64,000 bases of DNA from JBBIPA01 sp963820495 (GTDB taxonomy: Bacteria > Chloroflexota > Dehalococcoidia > GIF9 > UBA5629): contig CAWGAF010000001.1 in the NCBI GenBank assembly GCA_963820495.1, positions 744,001 through 808,000 on the forward strand, given 5' to 3'. A model generated the notes under the pieces. It searched no databases, was not told the origin of the DNA, and worked only from the letters and a program-made list of their open reading frames with translations. This document shows positions 24,620 to 32,562 of this stretch, piece by piece; within the stretch, counting starts at the first letter, position 1; each line of letters opens with the position of its first letter. A program made the translations under genes and the position numbers.

Positions 24620-24947
24620 GTTACCAGGTCACCTCTACAGATAACTACGCGGAGCTAAGCATTTACAGGATTATAGCATTTGCTAGCCTGTAATAGAATA
24701 TGTATAGCAAATTGCTTAAGCGCCTAGTAAGACTAGGCATTGACAGGCTGGAGTATAATGATGTTGCATAAGGATAGTATGTTTTGATATATTCCAGAAC
24801 GAGGGCATTGGCTTTGTTTGCAAGGCGGTGGACTCGTTCTTTTAATTGAAGTATAATGTTAGTCACTAAAGATGCTACTGCTAATAGCCCCCTAAATTAC
24901 ACAATGTTAAGACACCACTCACTGACAGATAGGATGGAATCTAGCTA
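24620..24947. other. Divergent intergenic region with branched inverted repeats
   Basis: About 330 bases lie between the Crp/Fnr gene (minus) and the phosphodiesterase gene (plus). The part at 24685-24749 can fold as a multi-branched structure described separately. The rest is AT-rich with no gene. Confidence 0.5.
24685..24749. repeat. Nested inverted repeats, possible structured RNA
   Basis: AGCCTGT (24685-24691) pairs with ACAGGCT (24743-24749). Inside are GCCTAGT/ACTAGGC (24722-24738) with a 3-base loop and a small AGCAA/TTGCT inverted repeat near 24706. Together they suggest a closed multi-branch fold or a cruciform, of unknown function. Confidence 0.45.
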
Positions 24948-25538
24948 ATGAAAATATGCGTTGTTTCTGATACTCACGCTCACCATATAAGCGACTTACC
25001 GCCAGCTTTAATCAGCGTCTTGAAAAAAGCGGACATAATCGTTCACCTTGGCGATTACGATACCATAGAGCTGGTGACCGAGTTGAAAAAGCTGGGGAAC
25101 TTCTGGGGTGTTACTGGAAATCACGACTTCGCCAAAATCAGGGCAGTGTTACCGGCAACAGACGTACTGGAAGTACATGGTAAGAAGTTGGGTCTAGTTC
25201 ACGGGCACGGTAGTTCTATGCCACGTGGCTTGCAGAAAGGGTTAAGAGCCCGTTTTAATGGACAGAAGATAGATGCTATTCTTTATGGGCATACACATGT
25301 AGCCAGAAACAGAATGGTTGGAGACGTTCTTTATTTTAACCCCGGCAGTGCCGCTGGTAAATTCCCCGCATACCGCAGGAGTTACGGAGTCTTAACTGTT
25401 GATGGTACCATTAAAGCCGAGATATTCCCCATTATATCGCAGCAGAACCCAGGTATATTGCTAAGCAAAGCCCCATCTATAGCTCAACGATTAGCTGCAC
25501 CTCGTAGGGCTTTTTACTGGGCTGTAAATCTCTGGTAG
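24948..25538 (+). CDS. Calcineurin-like phosphodiesterase, YfcE/MJ0936 family
   Basis: This 196-residue metallophosphoesterase has all family motifs in order: SDTHAH, HLGDYD, GVTGNHDF, VHGHG and YGHTHVARN. It ends the catalytic part with the NPGSA loop. Members hydrolyse phosphodiester bonds with two Mn or Ni ions; the natural substrate is usually unknown. The core fits the normal length of about 160 residues. The remaining C-terminal stretch of about 35 residues (PSIAQRLAAPRRAFYWAVNLW) is an addition that might bind a membrane or partner. Confidence 0.9.
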   Translation: MKICVVSDTHAHHISDLPPALISVLKKADIIVHLGDYDTIELVTELKKLGNFWGVTGNHDFAKIRAVLPATDVLEVHGKKLGLVHGHGSSMPRGLQKGLRARFNGQKIDAILYGHTHVARNRMVGDVLYFNPGSAAGKFPAYRRSYGVLTVDGTIKAEIFPIISQQNPGILLSKAPSIAQRLAAPRRAFYWAVNLW

Positions 25539-25563
25539 GGCAGGCGACCTCTCACCCTTATAT

Positions 25564-25598
25564 CCCTCTCCCCTTCATAAGAGCAGAGGGAATTTTTT
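25564..25598 (+). terminator. Terminator formed from CCCTCT palindrome
   Basis: CCCTCT (25564-25569) pairs with AGAGGG (25585-25590) and is followed by AATTTTTT. It lies between convergent genes after the phosphodiesterase. The stem is a variant of the dispersed CTCTCCC element. Confidence 0.6.
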
Positions 25599-25609
25599 AC
25601 TATATCGAT

Positions 25610-26566
25610 TCATTTGATTTTCAGCAGTTTTCGGGCGCTTTCACCCAGTATTTTCTTCTTGTCCTCTTCCGGAATATTCATAACCTTGATACCGAGCAGA
25701 TTTTCCCTGATAAAGCTCTCGCCCGCCTCACCTCCAAAAGGATAATCCGTGCCATACATCATACGCTCGGGACCAAAAAAGGCATAACCACAAGGGTAAG
25801 CAGCGACTGTACCATCCATAGCAGTGTCTCCATAGATATTACCCCAGTATTCCGTGATGTGCCGTGGCACCTTTTTCGTTAAAAATCCTTTGAAATTCGC
25901 CTCTATTCTCCGAGCAAAATAGGGAAGCATGGCTCCCAGATGATGGGTAACAACCTTCAAAGAAGGGTAGCGGTCTATCACTCCGCCGAAGATAAGCCTC
26001 CATACAGCCTGAGTGGTATCGAAGGGCCAACCAAAAATATGCATCATCCGCCATCCCTTGTCCATCTTAACCAAAGGGTAGGACTCCCAGTGAGTGGGGT
26101 GGATAAAAAGAGGCAGGTCGTGCTCTACCAATTTCTCATAAAACGGGAAATAACCGGGGGAATCTAGTCCTTTTCCATTATGGTTGGAGGCAACGACGAC
26201 TCCGCGACAATCCAGCTCATTGATGGAACGTTCCAGCTCTCTCATAGCGCTTTTCATGTCAAGGAGCGAAACCATGCAGATGTTCACAAATCTGTCTGAG
26301 TATGCCTTGCAAAGAGCATAATTGTCATCGTTGGAAAGCCTGCAAATTTCAGCGGCATCTTTAGCACCAAACCCCAGTATGACCGGCGCTGTTTGGCTGA
26401 GTGCCTGCACGTCAACCCCATATTTTTCCATGAGGCTTAAACGCACCTCGGGGTCTGCATTCTGAGGAGGATACAAGAATTCTCTGCCCTCCCCGTAATA
26501 TTTAGTCTTTAGTAATATTTTCCCAACTGACCTTGAAATGTGATGGGCTAATATATCGATGATCAT
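25610..26566 (-). CDS. Amidohydrolase_2 family protein (ACMSD-like decarboxylase/hydrolase)
   Basis: This 318-residue TIM-barrel protein belongs to the amidohydrolase_2 group that includes aminocarboxymuconate-semialdehyde decarboxylase and several aromatic-acid decarboxylases. Metal or active-site segments are PLFIHPTHW, LKVVTHHLGAMLPYFARRI and MMYGTDYPFGG (Asp). The N-terminal motif, usually DxHxH, reads DILAHH here, so the first metal His is replaced by Leu. This resembles a subgroup written DIFxH. A nonoxidative ring-acid decarboxylase role would fit the downstream aromatic island but is inferred. An AGGAGG site precedes the ATG. Confidence 0.82.
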   Translation of the reverse strand: MIIDILAHHISRSVGKILLKTKYYGEGREFLYPPQNADPEVRLSLMEKYGVDVQALSQTAPVILGFGAKDAAEICRLSNDDNYALCKAYSDRFVNICMVSLLDMKSAMRELERSINELDCRGVVVASNHNGKGLDSPGYFPFYEKLVEHDLPLFIHPTHWESYPLVKMDKGWRMMHIFGWPFDTTQAVWRLIFGGVIDRYPSLKVVTHHLGAMLPYFARRIEANFKGFLTKKVPRHITEYWGNIYGDTAMDGTVAAYPCGYAFFGPERMMYGTDYPFGGEAGESFIRENLLGIKVMNIPEEDKKKILGESARKLLKIK

Positions 26567-26698
26567 CTTTGTCCTCCTTATTATGGCAAAGTTAGCTTAT
26601 CTCAATTTATTTTCAAATGCTTGACTTATCGACTGTTAGATATGAATATAGTAAGACAAACATGCCTGTGGGACGCAGCAGAGTTAGTCAACTTCCGT

Positions 26699-27400
26699 TC
26701 ACTTCTCGAGAACTTTTACCAGGTTTTCAGTAGTGGTTACCCAGCCGAAGCAATCTTTAACATTAAAGATTGTTGCCTGTTGGGTATACGGTGGACCACT
26801 GTTGGCACTGGCATCTGAAATAAGAATGGGAAAATAACCACGGTAGCAGGCATCTCTTATTGCAGCTTCCACACAGATGTTGGTAGCTACTCCTACAAAT
26901 GCCAGATATTTAATGTTGAATGTCTTCAATATTGTATCCAGGTCCGTTTCAAAGAAGGCACTGTATCTCGGCTTCACAACAACTATATCGTCCTCTCGGG
27001 GTTTTAGCTCTTTTATAATCTGAGCACCCCAGGTACCTCTAATAATGAATTTATCTTTCCACTCGGGATGTTCACGGTACATACGTACCTCAGGACTGTG
27101 CCAGTACCCGGCATTTGGACCACCAGTCTCACGCAAATCAGGAGAGTGATGATGCACAACATATATCACTTTGACGTTTCTTACCCGTGCCGCATTACTA
27201 AGCTTTTTAATAGGTTCTATGATTCCCTGGCCGCGAGAGATATCCTTCGCCCCTAAATCAAACATACCGCCCTTGTTAACAAAGGCATTTTGCATATCTA
27301 TCACCACTAAAGACAGCATTTGCAAATCGATTTGCAGCGGTTCAGGTTCTGTTTCGAGCAGGATGGTTCCCGTGGCAGGATTTGGCTCAGTCATTTTCAA
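26699..27400 (-). CDS. Isochorismatase-family cysteine hydrolase
   Basis: This 233-residue protein has the Asp-Lys-Cys triad of the family: Asp in VVIDMQNAF, Lys in VVKPRYSAF, and Cys in VATNICVEAAIRDA. Members hydrolyse amides, ureides or vinyl ethers, for example ureidoacrylate or N-carbamoylsarcosine. The TTG at 27400 has GGAGG 6 bases before it, whereas the ATG at 27394 is 12 bases away, so TTG is favoured. It lies upstream of the amidohydrolase on the same strand with a 130-base gap. The two hydrolases may serve one pathway. Confidence 0.87.
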   Translation of the reverse strand: MKMTEPNPATGTILLETEPEPLQIDLQMLSLVVIDMQNAFVNKGGMFDLGAKDISRGQGIIEPIKKLSNAARVRNVKVIYVVHHHSPDLRETGGPNAGYWHSPEVRMYREHPEWKDKFIIRGTWGAQIIKELKPREDDIVVVKPRYSAFFETDLDTILKTFNIKYLAFVGVATNICVEAAIRDACYRGYFPILISDASANSGPPYTQQATIFNVKDCFGWVTTTENLVKVLEK

Positions 27401-27721
27401 TTAAGTCCTCCACCAACAAAGATTACCATTTAGATAGAGCAGGATAGAGCATGCGCTGAAACACGGCCCTATACTAAACCTCAGTTCATTGTTATTAAGG
27501 GATGGGAAATCGGAATAGCAAACAGTACCTATCATCCCAAATTATTATTCTAATGTCAATAGGTTGTTTTAGTAGCAGGTGCGCGGGGTAAGTACGTACC
27601 ATTGCAATCTATTGACCATTGCTTTGTTGTTTTGACAAAGAATATAGTTGGCAGTTGGACGCCATCTGAATGGATACCGCCTAAAGTTGCAATGCGATTA
27701 GGTGAACTTGCTAAATCTAAA
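27401..27721. other. Intergenic region, possible short gene fragment
   Basis: About 320 bases contain no startable gene. A plus-strand frame from 27563 to 27724 stays open for about 53 codons after a TAG and reads like protein (SWTPSEWIPPKVAMRLGEL), but it has no start codon. It could be a decayed fragment or chance. Confidence 0.35.
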
Positions 27722-28054
27722 TTAATCCTCTAAGTTACAGGGTGGGTTATTTGCTTCTATAATGTCTGCTTCTTCGGCTTGTCTGATACCCTTAATATAG
27801 CTACTTGTGTGTGCATGAATATGTGTTCCACCATAACGTTTTATACATGGCATCTTCTCGTGATTAGGTATTAAACGGTTTTTAAGGTTATCAGTTTCCC
27901 CAATATAAATAGCTGCCCATGTATTAGGTTTAGTTTCTTTAGCGAAGATATAGTTACCTACATCTGCCTTGAAAGTTGTTTCAATGGGATGTATCCAATA
28001 TTTATACTCCTTGCCCGATTTGCCAGTCCAAATACAGATTTTTTCATCAGCCAT
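27722..28054 (-). CDS. Small GIY-YIG-like nuclease-domain protein
   Basis: This 110-residue protein looks like a stand-alone GIY-YIG domain. GNYIFAKETKPNTWAAIYIGETDNL fits the two strands of the motif, with GNYIF for GIY and YIGET for YIG. A basic and His-rich middle follows, then the Glu-rich helix RQAEEADIIEANNPPCN that ends as in the family. Such domains cleave DNA, in repair, in mobile elements or as solitary proteins. The region to 28984 is AT-rich and may be acquired DNA. A GAGGGGG site precedes the ATG. Confidence 0.7.
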   Translation of the reverse strand: MADEKICIWTGKSGKEYKYWIHPIETTFKADVGNYIFAKETKPNTWAAIYIGETDNLKNRLIPNHEKMPCIKRYGGTHIHAHTSSYIKGIRQAEEADIIEANNPPCNLED

Positions 28055-28288
28055 AACACACCCCCTCTAAGCCAATTATAGCACTCAGGTTGAACGTGTC
28101 AATCGTATTATGGGTTTTTTAATAAACTATTCAGGCTTATATACTTGATAAAGGTTTAAGAAAATTTGGGCTGGAAGTGTGGCGACGGTCAGACAATAGC
28201 ATCCTAGCACATTTTTAGAGCCCAGTCCCGTGTTCCATCATGATTCTCCGCAAGCGATTTGTCAATACCTTTGTGATAGAATTGGGGT

Positions 28289-28984
28289 ATGCGGTGGCTT
28301 AAAGATAATATTATCAATCTTATCGCTCTTATACCTTTGGTGGTGGGTGCGGTGGTAGTCTTTTTAGCTTGGGTGCAACAAATACCTTGGTATCTTATTG
28401 CTTTAAGTGCGATTGCAGCTATAGCTATTGTCTTCTTCATAATTAACCAAATTCATACTTGGCGAGAAAGACACAAAAAGGGATTAAGTAAGTATAGCGA
28501 TAAGGAAATTGAATCTACTATACGTGAATGGATAGATATACCTATGTTTACAATCAAGCGTACAGATGTAGATGAAAGCAAGACATATTTCACGTTTACA
28601 GTGATTGATACAGAAGACCGACAATTTCATATAGCACGGAATAGAAAAAGTCCACATTATATTGGTATTTTTACAGCCATGAGTCTTGATTCAAAGCCAG
28701 AAATGTCTGTGGAATTAACTGAAGAAGATATTAAAAAATTAGTAGCAAAATTAAGTCTGGAAATGCTCCGATTGGGCTGCTCTTATGAATTCGATTTCAA
28801 AGAGAAGGGATTTATTTTAACGCTTCATAATTCAGTCTTGATTGAAGATTCTCTAACTGATGTTGCTTTCAGAAATGAGTGTGGATTTCTGGCACGAGCT
28901 TGGTCATTGGCAATGGGAATAATTGGATTGACCTTGCAGGAATTAGGAGTTAATGTGCCAACTTTTCGTAAGAGAGATTCTTAG
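28289..28984 (+). CDS. Hypothetical protein with two N-terminal membrane helices
   Basis: I do not recognise this 231-residue protein. Two hydrophobic helices (about residues 9-28 and 33-54) form a hairpin that anchors it. A soluble cytoplasmic domain of mixed alpha/beta pattern follows, from SDKEIESTIREWID to the end. The AT content is higher than in most of the window. It diverges from the GIY-YIG gene. No signal for function is visible. Confidence 0.6.
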   Translation: MRWLKDNIINLIALIPLVVGAVVVFLAWVQQIPWYLIALSAIAAIAIVFFIINQIHTWRERHKKGLSKYSDKEIESTIREWIDIPMFTIKRTDVDESKTYFTFTVIDTEDRQFHIARNRKSPHYIGIFTAMSLDSKPEMSVELTEEDIKKLVAKLSLEMLRLGCSYEFDFKEKGFILTLHNSVLIEDSLTDVAFRNECGFLARAWSLAMGIIGLTLQELGVNVPTFRKRDS

Positions 28985-29095
28985 ATTTTACTAGCTTTAA
29001 TAACGTATCTCTAAACAAATATGGATTATCACGATTATTAAACCGCCTAACCTTGTGCCAACCATATAATCCCGGTAATTATGCTAAATGCGCAG

Positions 29096-30025
29096 TTAGA
29101 ACGTATAAGTTGTAGCCACGCTATTTAGAATAAACTGCTCAGGCATCTCCCGGGCAAACTCATTCATTGCCATCCACCCGGTACAATGCATGGGAACAAC
29201 ATACGCAGGCTTGAGTTTTTTCATCTCCTCTATAGTGGGTCCTATTATAGGCTCAAAAATCTTATCGTTAAGATGGAATCCCCCTAAGATAGCATGGATT
29301 TTATCTGATCCGCAAAGCTTCTGGCAGTATTTCACTGTGTTGATAATGCCAGCATGAGAGCATCCACCGATCACAACCAGGCCTTTACCTTTTACCTTTA
29401 CCGCCAGCGCCTGATCATCGTTAAACGGGTCTACTACCCATTTGCCTCCTATTTTAGCTTCGACCAAAGGGAAGCCCTTCTCAAATTTGGTTACCCGTTC
29501 TACCGTGTTGGTCACCAGGACAAAGCCAGAAGCGATTACAGAAGGCTTTTCAGCCATAACGAGGTTAACCCCTGCTTCCTGTAATACCTTCTGGTTTAAC
29601 CCAGGAATATTCACTGCATGTCCGCCAGGTGGGTTAAGACGGCGCTCAAGGAAGGCATCAGGATGAAGAATGACAGGTACCTGTTTTCCAGTTCTTTGCA
29701 GAACTGCCATTAGACCTTCAACATGGTCAACGTGGCCATGACTGATAACGATATACTCTATCTTTTTGGCGTCTAGCTCCAAAAATTCTATATTATGCAT
29801 TATACAGATGGGGCTATGACCAGTATCTAACAAAACATGATGTTCTTCAGCCCCAGAAAATACCTTAACCAGGCAAGACAATCCATGTTCTGCCAGAGGA
29901 GCCTTGGGAGGGCAAATAGGTGGCCTCTTGGCGATAGGTGTACTTTCCATAAGGGTATCGGTATAATTGTCAACCAAAACAATTACTTCAAGTTTATCTG
30001 CTTCTCGTAAATTCAATTCATTCAT
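29096..30025 (-). CDS. Metallo-beta-lactamase-fold hydrolase (COG1237-like)
   Basis: This 309-residue protein has the MBL zinc motif SHGHVDHVEG at about residues 94-103. Later ligands are in GGCSHAG and GGFH, and the closing motif is VVPMHCTGW. The N-terminus EVIVLVDNYTDTL and the insert PPGGHAVNIPGL match the family that includes archaeal dihydropterin-related phosphate synthases. Many bacterial members are uncharacterised hydrolases. It is the last gene, on the same strand, of a block of oxidoreductases and could hydrolyse a ring-opening or lactone intermediate. That role is inferred. Confidence 0.85.
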   Translation of the reverse strand: MNELNLREADKLEVIVLVDNYTDTLMESTPIAKRPPICPPKAPLAEHGLSCLVKVFSGAEEHHVLLDTGHSPICIMHNIEFLELDAKKIEYIVISHGHVDHVEGLMAVLQRTGKQVPVILHPDAFLERRLNPPGGHAVNIPGLNQKVLQEAGVNLVMAEKPSVIASGFVLVTNTVERVTKFEKGFPLVEAKIGGKWVVDPFNDDQALAVKVKGKGLVVIGGCSHAGIINTVKYCQKLCGSDKIHAILGGFHLNDKIFEPIIGPTIEEMKKLKPAYVVPMHCTGWMAMNEFAREMPEQFILNSVATTYTF

Positions 30026-30110
30026 TCTTAATTAACCTCCTTGCTAATTAAAATCGGCCCCGACTACATCGGGGCACCTTATTTTCAGCAGTCTCAATAT
30101 AGTACCAAAT

Positions 30111-32522
30111 TCAAACTAGTTTTCCTATCGCTTTGACTGGTCTGGACTTATTCAATCCTTTTTCTTTAATCGACTTTAATATCTTCTCCTGCGTGATTGG
30201 CAAATCTTTTATTCGTACTCCGATTGCATTATAGACTGCATTACCGATTGCCGGCGCTCCAGTCGTCATTACTGTCTCACCCATTCCCTTGGCTCCATAA
30301 GGTCCTTCTTTGTGAGGAACCGGTGCAAACAATACTTTCATATTCTCCCTGGACGGGATACTACACATCGCGGGAATTTTGTAATCATGCAAATTTGAAT
30401 TGACCACCTTACCTTCAGCCATAACCATCTGCTCCAACAAGGCACTGCCCAAGCTCATCACCAGACCTCCTTCCATTTGCCCTTCACAGAGCTTAGGATT
30501 GATTGGCCGTCCCATGTCGCAAGCCAGGATAAGCTTGGTTACTTTCACCTGGCCAGTCTCTATATTGACCATGACCTCGGCAGCCTGTGCGGCATATCCG
30601 TAAAACGATGCCCGCCTTAGTCCCTTTTTAGCTAGAGCCAGGTCAATTTGCCCAGTCTCAGGGTCGGGTGCAGCACCTGGTTGCACCCAGATAGCTTTGC
30701 CCACTATCTCTCCCACTTCCTCCACATAGCTGCCAGAAGCAGTATTTTTGAACAAATCAGTGATTTTTATAGTTTTGGAAAGATCCGTTTTAACATATAC
30801 AATTCCCTCTTTGGTTTCCAGAACCTCGACGGGAACTCCCAGCTTCTGTGCTGCTCTTTTCAGCACCTGATTTTTAGCATCAAGGGCTGCTAATAAAACT
30901 GTCTTACCTATGTTATAAGTGCTTGACTGAGAGATAGTACCTGTACTAAACGGAACATTATCTGTGTCACCCCAGGATACCTTTACCCGATCCACAGACA
31001 TGTTGAATACCTCAGCAGCGATTTGCGCCATTATATTATGGACCCCTTGTCCGAAGTTATCGGCGCTATGTCGCAATTCAATCACTCCGTCCTCATGAAC
31101 TTTGACCCAACCAAGACTGGTAACTCCAGGGAAGCAATATTTATTGCCCACAGCTAATCCCCATCCCACTCTCCAGTCGCCAGGGACATTCACCACTTTC
31201 TGGCTCCGATCCATCTCTTGCACAACTTTTTCTAAACATTGCTTCGCCCCTATGCTATGCATATATTCGCCATGAGCATTTTCCTCACCCTCATCGAGAA
31301 TATTCTTTCTTCTAATATCAACGGCACTGATACCCAGCTTCTCCGCCAACATGTCCATTTGAGTTTCCACCGCCCAGATAGGCTGTGATGAAGCAAATCC
31401 CCGAAACGATATTGCCTCTGGTTCATTGGTATAAACAGCATAAGCACCGATATTCATGTTGGGAACTCTGTATGTTCCGGCAAAAGCGTAAGTTAGATTG
31501 GTAGCCAGTACTGGTGCCAGTACAGCATAGGCTCCAGCATTGAGTATAACCTTTGCCTCCCTAGCCACAATGGTACCATCACGTTTGACTCCATCTCGCA
31601 GGTAAATGACCATGGGAATCCTGGAACCACCGTTTTCAAAAACCTCTTCTCTGGTAAGAGTAATTTTGACCGGTCTACCTGTCTTCTGAGCTAGAATCGC
31701 TGCTATCGGTTCAACAGCAAAAATTGACTTTGAACCATATGAACCTCCTATATGCATCGAGGAAATTAATCTTACCTTAGAGGGAGGCAAATCAAGAGCC
31801 CCGCAAAGATGTTTCTTGGAGAAGAATAATAACTGACGACCAGAGTATATTGTCAGTTTACCATCAGGATCAAACAGCGCAATACAACCATGTGGTTCCA
31901 TAGCACAAGCCTGTATTCTTGCTGTACTAAATCTATTTTCTATAATTTCATCAGCTTCTCTAAATCCCTTCTCTATGTCTCCGTGCCTAACTTTGTAATG
32001 TTTGCAAACATTCGGTCTGTCTGGCACAAAGGTAATGCGCTGATCAGGTGCAGCAGCAACTGGCCCTAGCTCATAATCGAAAAGCTCAGGATGAAGAACT
32101 ACCTTGGGATTGTTAACCCACGCCTCCTCGGGGTCAAATATGGCTGGCAACTCCTCATACTTAACCTTTATTAAATCTAACGCTTCATTGGCAATATCAA
32201 TTGTTTCGGCAGCAACTGCGGCAAAAGGGTCCCCAATAAAACGCACCACACTATGAGCCAGTACGTGCTTATCACAAATTACTTCTCCGTATTTTTTTAC
32301 TGGCACATCCTTGCCCGTTATCACACACCGCACTCCGGGCAATTTCTCTGCTTCTGAGGTATCAATGTTTAAAATCCGAGCATGTGCCTTTGTGCTTCTT
32401 AAAAGCTTACCGTATAGCATGCCTGGAATTTCCATATCTATGCAATATTTCGCTTTGCCAGTTACTATCTCAAAAGCATCGCGATTATTTATATTCTTGC
32501 CTACTGCAAAGTTCTCAGCCAT
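30111..32522 (-). CDS. Xanthine dehydrogenase family molybdenum subunit A
   Basis: This 803-residue protein is the large Mo-binding subunit of the xanthine dehydrogenase/aldehyde oxidase/hydroxybenzoyl-CoA reductase family. The N-terminal a/b hammerhead begins RDAFEIVTGKAKYCIDMEIPG. Molybdopterin-contact segments include HIGGSYGSKS, ISFRGFASSQP and NFGQGVHNIMAQ, and the catalytic Glu lies in GPYGAKGMGET. I take the ATG at 32522 because AAGGGTAGG directly precedes it; a TTG 15 bases upstream would overlap this site. No 2Fe-2S or FAD subunit gene is adjacent, so the partners must be elsewhere or the protein uses another donor. It follows the FAD oxidoreductase gene by 40 bases. Confidence 0.9.
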   Translation of the reverse strand: MAENFAVGKNINNRDAFEIVTGKAKYCIDMEIPGMLYGKLLRSTKAHARILNIDTSEAEKLPGVRCVITGKDVPVKKYGEVICDKHVLAHSVVRFIGDPFAAVAAETIDIANEALDLIKVKYEELPAIFDPEEAWVNNPKVVLHPELFDYELGPVAAAPDQRITFVPDRPNVCKHYKVRHGDIEKGFREADEIIENRFSTARIQACAMEPHGCIALFDPDGKLTIYSGRQLLFFSKKHLCGALDLPPSKVRLISSMHIGGSYGSKSIFAVEPIAAILAQKTGRPVKITLTREEVFENGGSRIPMVIYLRDGVKRDGTIVAREAKVILNAGAYAVLAPVLATNLTYAFAGTYRVPNMNIGAYAVYTNEPEAISFRGFASSQPIWAVETQMDMLAEKLGISAVDIRRKNILDEGEENAHGEYMHSIGAKQCLEKVVQEMDRSQKVVNVPGDWRVGWGLAVGNKYCFPGVTSLGWVKVHEDGVIELRHSADNFGQGVHNIMAQIAAEVFNMSVDRVKVSWGDTDNVPFSTGTISQSSTYNIGKTVLLAALDAKNQVLKRAAQKLGVPVEVLETKEGIVYVKTDLSKTIKITDLFKNTASGSYVEEVGEIVGKAIWVQPGAAPDPETGQIDLALAKKGLRRASFYGYAAQAAEVMVNIETGQVKVTKLILACDMGRPINPKLCEGQMEGGLVMSLGSALLEQMVMAEGKVVNSNLHDYKIPAMCSIPSRENMKVLFAPVPHKEGPYGAKGMGETVMTTGAPAIGNAVYNAIGVRIKDLPITQEKILKSIKEKGLNKSRPVKAIGKLV

Positions 32523-32562
32523 TTTCCTACCCTTCAAAGGTTAGTTTAATACACGGAGTCTA

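Noticed and set aside
27563..27724. Open plus-strand frame of about 53 codons with protein-like composition
   Set aside because: It has no ATG, GTG or TTG near its beginning and matches nothing I know. An open stretch of this length occurs by chance fairly often.
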